DNA from: Oscillatoriales cyanobacterium PMM_0080
GTDB lineage: Bacteria; Cyanobacteriota; Cyanobacteriia; Cyanobacteriales; Microcoleaceae
NCBI GenBank assembly: GCA_949127775.1
Contig: CASBQF010000081.1
Location: forward strand, 1 to 44,373
Direction: 5' to 3'
DNA length: 44,373 nt
The stretch's first letter is position 1. Each line of letters opens with the position of its first letter. Positions 37,249 to 44,373 of this stretch are shown one piece after another. A program made the translations under genes and the position numbers. Below the pieces are notes generated by a model. The model searched no databases, was not told where the DNA came from, and saw nothing but the letters and a program-made list of their open reading frames with translations.

Positions 37249-37633
37249 TTACCTTGGTTATAGGGCGATAATAAACTATCTCAGATTTGATTGTTTTTGG
37301 GAGATTTTGAGTTATTTTCCTGAAGCTGCTGATTTTATTGTCAAACTCAGTCCCGAGTCTTTTAACTCGAACTTGTGGGCGGTTTGAGTTGTTTTTTTGC
37401 TGAATGTGTTTATTATGTTCGATCGCACTTACGATCGTAACCAGAAAAGCTCATAACTTTTACAGTTTTTTGGGTGGCAGTTATTTGTCAATTATTTGAC
37501 TGGTGTAGCAAAACCTCATAAAAACTCATGAAAACTCATAATGTCGGCTCCCAGCAGGTTTAATAAAATTGTTCTATAATTATCAAAGACTCAAATAATT
37601 TGCTAGACTTAAACAAAATATCTCTTTAGGTAT
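37249..37633. other. Gap upstream of the TIR-NTPase gene
   Basis: No gene is seen. It contains short repeats of AAAACTCATGAAAACTCAT (about 37518-37540) and AT-rich DNA before ATG 37634. Promoters of both divergent genes should be here; I cannot mark a convincing -35/-10 pair. Confidence 0.35.
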
Positions 37634-39658
37634 ATGAACTTTGAAGAAGCTTTACAATTTGTAGAAAACTTAGTTTATACCAAGACTGGCAAGCACCTCA
37701 ACGATTTGGAAAGGCAAGTTTTTGTCGGATCTTGGCAAGGACATACCTATGAGCATATTTATCCATCAAATCCTGAGTATGTGGAAAAGGATGTGGGTTA
37801 TAAGTTGTGGCAGAAGCTGACAAATGTTTTGGGAGAAAAAGTTACCAAGAAGAAGGTGCAAGGAGCGATCGAGCGATCGCACGCACGTCAAAAATTGTTA
37901 CAGGTAGAGCCGAAAAACGAGCGCATCCTGAGACTTTCAGAAATTCGCAGAGTTTTTATTAGCTATTGCAGGCAAGAACCAGATTTTAGTTTGGCAGTAG
38001 AACTGTCTGAGGGCATCACGACGGCTGGACACCAAGTATTTATGGCCAATATTGGGCCAGCCGATCTTAACCAAAAGTCAGCAAAAGACTGGCTTTCTCA
38101 AATCGATGTTCAATTAGAACAGTGCGAATATTTTTTGCTGCTGCTTTCCGAGCAAACTGCTGTCAGCGAAATAATTATTGAAAAATTGCGGCGCATCAAA
38201 GAAATGCGGGATTGCCGTCAAAAACCAGAGCCGATTGTCTTGCCAATTCGAGTCAATTATCCGGCAACCATACCGCTGAATCACGACTTGCGAAGCTATA
38301 TAAATGATACTCAACTTCCCGAGTGGAAATCTCCTAATGAGACTGGAATGCTACTGCAAGAAATTAACAATTTGTTATCACAAAAAGTTACTATTCCAGC
38401 CAAAATATATCGAGGAGGAACAGCTACAATAGATCCATATGATGATATATCAGCGGGATTTGTGGTTAATTTAAGTCTGCTGCCTCCAGAGAATATTTTA
38501 CCTAAATCCGCAGCTAATAGTGTCAGCATTTCCCGAACGCTACCGCTGTCTAACCCTCCATCTCCGGTGGCGGAACCGGAGTTGCCACAAGGACAAGTCA
38601 GGCTTGATTCTGCTTTTTATGTCGATCGAGTTCCTTGGGAAACTCAGTGTTATAAAGAAATTTTACAGCCGGGAACTTTGATTCGGATTAAAGCACCTCG
38701 ACAAATGGGTAAAACTTCGTTAATGGCGAGGATTCTTTATCAGGCGAAAGCCAAAGGTTATCGGACTGTTCCGCTGAGTTTTCAACACGCAGATGCAGCC
38801 GTGTTTACCAATCTTAAGGAACTGCTCAAGTGGTTCTGTAACAAAATTACTCGCAAGCTGCGTTTGCAGCATCAAATTGACGACTATTGGACGGATACCT
38901 ATGGCAGTAAAGACAATTGTACGGCTTATTTTGAAGATTGCTTGCTGCCTGAGGGCGATTCGCCACTGGTGTTAGGCTTGGATGAAGTCGATCGAGTTTT
39001 TCAGTATCCTAAAATTGCCGACGATTTTTTTGGGCTGCTCAGAGCGTGGTACGAAGAAGCGGGATACGGGGATAGCGACAGTGAACTCTGGGCTAAACTA
39101 CGTTTGGTGGTGGTGCATTCCACAGAAGTCTATATTCCTCTGAATGTCAATCAATCGCCTTTTAATGTGGGATTGCCAATAGAATTGTCAGAGTTTACTC
39201 CCAAACAAGTGGCACAGTTGGCAAGACTCCACGGGTTGAATTGGGAGATGGATCGGGTGAAAAAATTGATGGAAATAGTAGGAGGACACCCCTATTTAGT
39301 GCGCTTGGCTTTTTATCATATAACTCAAAAAATTGCTCATTTTTCCCTGGAAAATTCAGGTTTATTAGATGGCAAAAAAGATTTAGACAACAGTGTAGAT
39401 CGACTTTTAGAAATGGCGATCACTGAAGCCGGAATTTACGGCGATCATTTGCGGCGTCATTTGTGGAATCTGCAAGAGAACCCGGAATTGGGAGCGGCTT
39501 TTAGTAAGGTGGTGACGGCTAATGAACCTGTAGAATTAGAGTCTGTGATAGCTTTTAAGTTGCACAGTTTGGGGCTGGTACAGTTGCGAGGAAATGAAGT
39601 AACTGTGCGGTTTGAGTTGTACCGCCAATATTTTAGCGATCGGCTAAAATGTATTTAA
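37634..39658 (+). CDS. VMAP-type HTH + TIR + AAA_35 NTPase (candidate conflict/defence protein)
   Basis: This 674-residue three-domain protein begins with residues 1-90, an N-terminal helical/HTH module of the vWA-MoxR-associated type (MNFEEALQFVENLVYTKTGK, LERQVFVGSWQGHTYEHI, GYKLWQKLT). Residues 103-210 are a TIR domain (RRVFISYCRQEPDFSLAVEL, CEYFLLLLSEQTAVSEIIIEKL); the position of the catalytic Glu of TIR NADases is occupied by Glu183 or lost one residue away (EKL). Residues 318-660 are an AAA_35-type P-loop NTPase: [19 protein letters not shown] (Walker A, Lys360), LVLGLDEVDRVF (Walker B, Asp450-Glu451), VGGHPYLVRLAFYHI. Such fusions are known in cyanobacteria and are linked to regulated conflict systems. 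Enzymatic activity is unproven. Confidence 0.85.
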   Translation: MNFEEALQFVENLVYTKTGKHLNDLERQVFVGSWQGHTYEHIYPSNPEYVEKDVGYKLWQKLTNVLGEKVTKKKVQGAIERSHARQKLLQVEPKNERILRLSEIRRVFISYCRQEPDFSLAVELSEGITTAGHQVFMANIGPADLNQKSAKDWLSQIDVQLEQCEYFLLLLSEQTAVSEIIIEKLRRIKEMRDCRQKPEPIVLPIRVNYPATIPLNHDLRSYINDTQLPEWKSPNETGMLLQEINNLLSQKVTIPAKIYRGGTATIDPYDDISAGFVVNLSLLPPENILPKSAANSVSISRTLPLSNPPSPVAEPELPQGQVRLDSAFYVDRVPWETQCYKEILQPGTLIRIKAPRQMGKTSLMARILYQAKAKGYRTVPLSFQHADAAVFTNLKELLKWFCNKITRKLRLQHQIDDYWTDTYGSKDNCTAYFEDCLLPEGDSPLVLGLDEVDRVFQYPKIADDFFGLLRAWYEEAGYGDSDSELWAKLRLVVVHSTEVYIPLNVNQSPFNVGLPIELSEFTPKQVAQLARLHGLNWEMDRVKKLMEIVGGHPYLVRLAFYHITQKIAHFSLENSGLLDGKKDLDNSVDRLLEMAITEAGIYGDHLRRHLWNLQENPELGAAFSKVVTANEPVELESVIAFKLHSLGLVQLRGNEVTVRFELYRQYFSDRLKCI

Positions 39659-39699
39659 GCGATTATAAAATTTAGAAACATATTACTGGAGGTCATCAG

Positions 39700-40476
39700 A
39701 TGCCGTCTCCATTTCCAGGGGTAGACCCTTATTTAGAAAATCCTGAATTTTGGCCGGAGGTACATCATCGGTTAATTACGGCGATCGCCATTGCCATAGG
39801 GCCTGCACTACGGCCTAAATACCGAGTGGCCATTGAAAAGCGGATTTATTTGAGCGATGCCGAAGATAGTGACTTCCTGGCAATTCCTGACGTGACAGTA
39901 TTTTCTAAGCCCTCAACTGTCAGCCAATCTGCTGCGACTGCAACGCTGCCATATGTTGAACCCATAACTGTCACAGTACCGATATTGGAAGAAGCTAGGG
40001 AAGGTTACTTAGAACTTCGAGAGGTAGGCACGAATCGGGTGATCACGGTAATAGAAATTCTTTCCCCCAAAAACAAGCGCACCGAGAAAGGAAAAGAGGA
40101 ATATGAAAATAAGCGACAAGAAGTGTTGAGAAGTTCCTCTCATTTAGTAGAAATTGACTTACTGAGAGCGGGGAGACAAATGCCTGTCACTGGTGGAAGT
40201 AATACAGATTATCGCATTTTGATTAGTCGGGGAAATCGCCCACCCAGAGCTCAATTATATGCTTTTACGGTTCGAGAAGAAATTCCACCATTTCTTTTGC
40301 CGTTGCAGCCAGGAGATGTAGAAGTTTATGTGGAATTGCAAGCTTTGTTTGCTGAAATTTATGACCAAGCAGGATTTGATTTGTCGATCGATTACACTCA
40401 AAGTTCGGTGCCACGACTAAAGGAAGACGATGCTATTTGGGCGGATGCGTTTTTGCGAGAAAGGGGATTGCGGTGA
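39700..40476 (+). CDS. DUF4058-family protein
   Basis: This 258-residue protein of the cyanobacterial DUF4058 family starts with the signature MPSPFPGVDPYLENPEFWPE and VHHRLITAIA. A nuclease-like core may be present: IPDVTVF (Asp) and VIEILSPKNK (Glu and Lys), which resembles the PD-(D/E)XK arrangement also seen in Uma2 proteins. Its function is unknown. GGAGG is well placed before ATG 39700, and it starts 41 bp after the TIR-NTPase stop, so the two are probably cotranscribed. It is 276 bp from the next NTPase gene, behind an inverted repeat. Confidence 0.85.
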   Translation: MPSPFPGVDPYLENPEFWPEVHHRLITAIAIAIGPALRPKYRVAIEKRIYLSDAEDSDFLAIPDVTVFSKPSTVSQSAATATLPYVEPITVTVPILEEAREGYLELREVGTNRVITVIEILSPKNKRTEKGKEEYENKRQEVLRSSSHLVEIDLLRAGRQMPVTGGSNTDYRILISRGNRPPRAQLYAFTVREEIPPFLLPLQPGDVEVYVELQALFAEIYDQAGFDLSIDYTQSSVPRLKEDDAIWADAFLRERGLR

Positions 40477-40527
40477 ATAGTATTAGAAAACTAAAAGTAA
40501 TAGAATAGTCATTGAGGTACAGACTAG

Positions 40528-40680
40528 AATTGGAGTCCATCTCAATGAGTGAAGAGGGCGAAGCATGACCACATATCACTTATTAGTTATAATCTCATAT
40601 TTACTGCGGTCATGCTTCGCCCCTACACATATATTTGCCAAACTGAGATGCACCCCTAGAATTGTCGGTTATTCATTGCA
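40528..40680. repeat. Large inverted-repeat element
   Basis: GGGCGAAGCATGACC (40556-40570) and its exact inverse (40608-40622) form a 15-bp stem. Outside them are looser inverted ends, AATTGGAGTCCATCTCA and TGAGATGCACCCCTAGAATT. A fragment of the same family lies at about 11255-11300. It separates the DUF4058 gene from the GAF-NTPase gene. Confidence 0.7.
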
Positions 40681-40752
40681 CACCTTGCCCATAAAATTGA
40701 CCATCAAACCATCTGAAAATATGCCGCACATTTTACTAATTAACATCAACTT

Positions 40753-43700
40753 ATGAATCAAAAACTTAACTCAACCTATACTTATAAAGTTGGCGGACAT
40801 CTTCCCATAGATGTGTCTACCTATGTAGTGCGACAAGCTGACTTTGACCTTTATCAAGGCTTAAAAGCTGGGGAATTTTGTTACGTACTCAATTCCCGAC
40901 AGATGGGTAAAACTAGCTTGCGGGTGCGAACTATGCACAAGCTGCTAGCAGAAGGGATTGCTTGTGCAGCGATTGATTTAACAAAAATTGGCTCTCAAGA
41001 TATCACTCCCGATCAGTGGTATGCGGGAGTAATGAGGGGTTTGGTTACTAGCTTTCACCTTAAATTAAATTTGAGATCGTGGCTGCGCGAGCGTGAATTC
41101 TTGCCACCTTTACAGCGTTTGAGTGAGTTTATAGAGCAGGTTTTGCTGGAAACTATTCAGGGAGAAATTGTCATATTTATTGATGAGATTGATAGTATTC
41201 TGAGCTTGAAGTTTAGCGCAGATGACTTTTTTGGATTCATTCGTTCCTGCAATGAATACGATCGCCTGACTTTTGCCTTTCTGGGAGTTGCGACTCCTTC
41301 GGACTTGATTAAAGATAAATATTGCACGCCTTTTAATCTAGGTCGTGCTATAGAATTATACGGCTTTCAACTACATGAATCTCAACCTTTAGTCCAAGGT
41401 TTGGTAGGTAAAGTTTGCTATCCAGAAGTATTTGTCGAAGCTGTGTTGGATTGGACGGGTGGACAGCCATTTTTAACTCAGAAGATTTGCAATTATATTT
41501 TGCAAGAGGCTGAAAATTGTCCGGAAACAATCGCTAAGGAAAAATTAGATATTGCAGGTTGGGTTGCAAATTTAGTGCTGACGCAAGTTATTGATAATTG
41601 GGAAGTTCAAGACGAACCGCCTCACTTGAAAACAATTCGCGATCGCATCCTCAGAAGTGAATGCCGTACTGAGACTTTGCTCAAAATTTACCAGCAGGTT
41701 TTAATTACTTTGGAATCGTCTAGCCAAGTGGGAATTCCTGTCGATGAAAGCTTGGAACAAATGGAACTGCGATTGTCGGGCTTAATTGTGAAGCGTAGTG
41801 GAAAAATAAGTATTTATAACAAAACTTATGCTGCGGTATTTAATCGCAGTTGGGTGAACAAAGCTTTAGCTATTTTGCAACCTAATTTCCAACAATTAGT
41901 TGCTCATCAAGAACACAAACTTATGTCTATGCTTAGCAGTATGGAAGGCAGAGATTTTGAGGATTTGCTATATGAAATTTTAGGATCGATCGCTATTAAA
42001 TTAGGGGAATTAATGAGTGTCGATCGCATTACAATATTTTTCATAGATAAAGACAAAAATGAACTCTGGTCAATTATTGCTAGAACCACAAATAGTAGTT
42101 CTACGAGAATTCAAATCATGGCAAATACTCCAACTGCTGGAAGAGTAACAATTTATAAACAAGCAGTTAGTCTCCCTAGCGATTTGTCAGAGACTTGGTA
42201 TTCTGATTTGGTTGAAGAACAAGACAAAAGGACTGGTTACAGTATTTACAGCGATTTAACTTCGGCGCTACTGACTGAAAGCGGAGATATTTGTGCTTTT
42301 GTGCAGTTAGTTAATAAGTTGAAAAAACAGCATAATCCGGCAGCACCTTTTGTGGAAAAAATTGATTCTGAAGGATTTACAGAAGTCGATCGCACTTTGT
42401 TTGCGGAATATGCCCCAGCAATTCAGCAGTTGCTAGATAAATGTCAATCTTGCTACAAGCTTAATCAAAGATTGCAAGCTTCAGAAGCTTTGACAGAAGC
42501 CACGCGGTCGGTTTCGCAAAGCAGTCTGGACTCGGAAGAAATTATCACTAGAGTGATGGAAGCTGCCAAAAGATTGATGAATGCCGATCGCAGTACCTTG
42601 TGGTTGTTAGAACCTGAAACGGAGGAACTGTGGACAAAAATTAGGTTTGAGGACGGTTCTGTTCGAGAACTCCGGATCAAAGTCGGACAAGGTTTTGCGG
42701 GTCAAGTTGCAGCCAGCGGTAAACCTGTAAATATTCCGTTTGATTTGTACGATCATCCCGAATCAACAATTTCCAAAGAAACCGATCGCCGAACAGGATA
42801 TCGTACTTGCAGTTTGTTGTGTATGCCTGTTTGTAGTCCTGATGGTGAATTGCTGGGAGTGACTCAATTAATTAACAAAAGAAAGCCTGGAGATTTCCCA
42901 GAATACGATCCCGAAACTTGGCCGGAGGCGCCAGAATGTTTTGAAAATAGTTTTGACACCAACAGTCAAAAATATATGCAGATTTTTAACTCTCAAGTTG
43001 GGGTTGCACTACACAATGCTAGACAATTTGCTGTGCTGAGACAGCAGGCCGAAGACCATCCGCAAAATGTGGTTAGCCAAACTTTGTTAATGCTAAATCA
43101 GGTGATGGATGGTGAGGGATTTGATAATATTCTTGACGCTACTTTGCGATCGATTACTTCAAAAATGGGTAAGTCTTTGAATGCCGATCGCACAACCATT
43201 TTTCTTTTAGACGAAGAAAAGAATGAGTTTTGGTCGATTATTGCTGAAGCGGGGCAGGATGGCGATCGGTCGTTAGAAATTCGGGTTCCCGCAAATAAAG
43301 GAGTTGTCGGTGAGGTGGCCTTCACGAAACAAAGTGTTAATATTCCTTTTGATTTTTACGACGACTCTCGTTCGCAAGTGGCAAAAGAATTAGACAAAAA
43401 AAATGGGTATAGAACTTATACTATGTTAACGTTACCGCTGTTAAATGAACAGGGAAATTTAGTAGCTGTAATTCAGTTAATTAATAAAATCAAGAAGTTT
43501 TACGATCGCACAGCAAGTTTGTCAGACAAAATTGAATTGCTAGGGTTTACTGAACTTGATGAACAGCGGTTTGCTGAAGATGCTAACTTGATTCAAATGA
43601 TCTTAGAAAGTTTTCGTTCTTATCACAAAACAGCTAGAGGACAAAGAGTTGCGGCTGCTCTGATGGCTGCTACTCGTTCCGTTAGCCAAAGCAGCTTAGA

Positions 43701-44250
43701 AATTGATTCGATTATCCAACGAGTGATGGAATCGGCAAAAGACTTAATGAATGCCGATCGCAGCACTTTTTGGGTGATCGATCGAGAAATGAATGATTTG
43801 TGGGCAGAGATTCCTTTTGAAGATGGTACGGTGAAGACAGTGCGAGTACCGATCGGGCAAGGTTATGTTGGTAAAGTTGCTGAAATGGGAATTCCTTTAA
43901 ATATTCCTTTCGATCTCTATGATTATCCTGATTCTGAAACTTCTAAAAAGACGGATAAACAAACCGGATATCGGACTTGTAGTTTGCTTTGTATGCCCGT
44001 TTGGAATCCTGATGATGAGTTAATTGCAGTTACTCAGTTAATCAATAAAACTAAATTCAAGGACGATCCTAAATCGACGGATGTACATAAAGAAGATGTA
44101 CCGGACTGCTTTCAGGTAAGTTTCGACGAAAACGATCAAAAATATATGCAGACATTTAATAAACAAGTCGGTGTAATTATGCAAAATGCTGAGTTACTGG
44201 CGGAAGTGAAGCGTCAAGAGTTAGCGCTGCGCAATAATTTGAATCAGTGA
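40753..44250 (+). CDS. AAA_35 NTPase with four GAF domains and no output domain
   Basis: The protein has 1165 residues. Residues 1-380 are an AAA_35 module: [34 protein letters not shown] (Walker A 49-56), [12 protein letters not shown] (Walker B, Asp144-Glu145), [15 protein letters not shown]. Four GAF domains follow at about 395-590, 595-800, 815-985 and 990-1150. GAF1/GAF3 ([38 protein letters not shown]) and GAF2/GAF4 ([54 protein letters not shown]) show that a two-GAF unit was duplicated. GAFs of this type occur before cyclases, GGDEF or kinase domains, but this protein ends [10 protein letters not shown] in the linker helix, so it looks truncated or works through a partner. ATG 40753; there is no clear Shine-Dalgarno. 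Confidence 0.85.
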   Translation: MNQKLNSTYTYKVGGHLPIDVSTYVVRQADFDLYQGLKAGEFCYVLNSRQMGKTSLRVRTMHKLLAEGIACAAIDLTKIGSQDITPDQWYAGVMRGLVTSFHLKLNLRSWLREREFLPPLQRLSEFIEQVLLETIQGEIVIFIDEIDSILSLKFSADDFFGFIRSCNEYDRLTFAFLGVATPSDLIKDKYCTPFNLGRAIELYGFQLHESQPLVQGLVGKVCYPEVFVEAVLDWTGGQPFLTQKICNYILQEAENCPETIAKEKLDIAGWVANLVLTQVIDNWEVQDEPPHLKTIRDRILRSECRTETLLKIYQQVLITLESSSQVGIPVDESLEQMELRLSGLIVKRSGKISIYNKTYAAVFNRSWVNKALAILQPNFQQLVAHQEHKLMSMLSSMEGRDFEDLLYEILGSIAIKLGELMSVDRITIFFIDKDKNELWSIIARTTNSSSTRIQIMANTPTAGRVTIYKQAVSLPSDLSETWYSDLVEEQDKRTGYSIYSDLTSALLTESGDICAFVQLVNKLKKQHNPAAPFVEKIDSEGFTEVDRTLFAEYAPAIQQLLDKCQSCYKLNQRLQASEALTEATRSVSQSSLDSEEIITRVMEAAKRLMNADRSTLWLLEPETEELWTKIRFEDGSVRELRIKVGQGFAGQVAASGKPVNIPFDLYDHPESTISKETDRRTGYRTCSLLCMPVCSPDGELLGVTQLINKRKPGDFPEYDPETWPEAPECFENSFDTNSQKYMQIFNSQVGVALHNARQFAVLRQQAEDHPQNVVSQTLLMLNQVMDGEGFDNILDATLRSITSKMGKSLNADRTTIFLLDEEKNEFWSIIAEAGQDGDRSLEIRVPANKGVVGEVAFTKQSVNIPFDFYDDSRSQVAKELDKKNGYRTYTMLTLPLLNEQGNLVAVIQLINKIKKFYDRTASLSDKIELLGFTELDEQRFAEDANLIQMILESFRSYHKTARGQRVAAALMAATRSVSQSSLEIDSIIQRVMESAKDLMNADRSTFWVIDREMNDLWAEIPFEDGTVKTVRVPIGQGYVGKVAEMGIPLNIPFDLYDYPDSETSKKTDKQTGYRTCSLLCMPVWNPDDELIAVTQLINKTKFKDDPKSTDVHKEDVPDCFQVSFDENDQKYMQTFNKQVGVIMQNAELLAEVKRQELALRNNLNQ

Positions 44251-44301
44251 TATAGGTGATGTTGAGTGTTGAGTGTTTGAACAATATAGCAAACCACAAG
44301 A

Positions 44302-44360
44302 GGGCGGGTTTTGCCTTGATATAGTCGATTATTTCATAAATTCCGAAGCTCAACCCGCCC
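44302..44360. repeat. Inverted repeat downstream of the GAF-NTPase gene
   Basis: GGGCGGGTT (44302-44310) pairs with AACCCGCCC (44352-44360). The loop of about 40 bp is AT-rich. There is no T-run inside the window; it may be an element like 40528-40680 or an imperfect terminator. The window ends here. Confidence 0.5.
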
Positions 44361-44373
44361 CTACCTAAGAGGG

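Overview
The window looks like chromosomal DNA of a filamentous cyanobacterium, most likely Oscillatoriales close to Microcoleus or Oscillatoria. The basis is the very frequent GCGATCGC (HIP1-type) octamers, cyanobacterium-specific families (DUF751/Ycf33, DUF1830, DUF3155, DUF6464, CCB1-like, Hik2-like, an RcaC-like regulator, a phytochrome), heptameric repeats such as GGTAATT, and many small palindromic elements. The genus is an inference.

Layout. 1-2,900 looks like the end of an integrated element: four tiny overlapping genes, one of which continues only after a -1 frameshift at a perfect slippery heptamer, face a tyrosine recombinase flanked by two inverted 22-bp dyad sites. 2,900-5,180 holds MITE-like DNA, a Uma2-type nuclease and a HAD phosphatase. 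5,183-22,606 is a signalling block: a LOV-domain (blue-light) histidine kinase, a single-domain response regulator, a phytochrome histidine kinase with the Cph1-type bilin cysteine, an RcaC-like multi-domain response regulator, a soluble chemotaxis-transducer-like protein, and a hybrid kinase whose GAF domain carries two cyanobacteriochrome-like cysteines. Sucrose-phosphate phosphatase, a DUF6464 protein, a ComFB-like protein and a DUF1830 protein lie among them.

22,650-32,650 is mostly housekeeping: a four-helix-bundle protein, NanE, PBP2, an anchored unknown protein, a Tat-type metallophosphoesterase, an orphan PD-(D/E)XK protein, a Dam-type methylase, Ycf33-like, PadR and CCB1-like proteins. 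32,994-37,248 carries DUF3155, a fossil tnpB 3' end, a Hik2/CSK-like redox kinase, a polytopic membrane protein and an HD phosphohydrolase. 37,634-44,250 is the most unusual coding region: a VMAP-type HTH + TIR + AAA_35 NTPase, a DUF4058 protein, and an AAA_35 NTPase with four GAF domains and no output domain. The outer two share the same NTPase type and may form a signalling or conflict (defence-like) locus.

The intergenic DNA is full of nested palindromic elements in at least five families. One element sits inside another with a matching empty site elsewhere in the window. There are also a good candidate small RNA with a strong intrinsic terminator (about 7,920-8,052), and several tandem repeats with periods of 7, 38, 55 and about 120 bp. 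I saw no tRNA, rRNA or CRISPR array.
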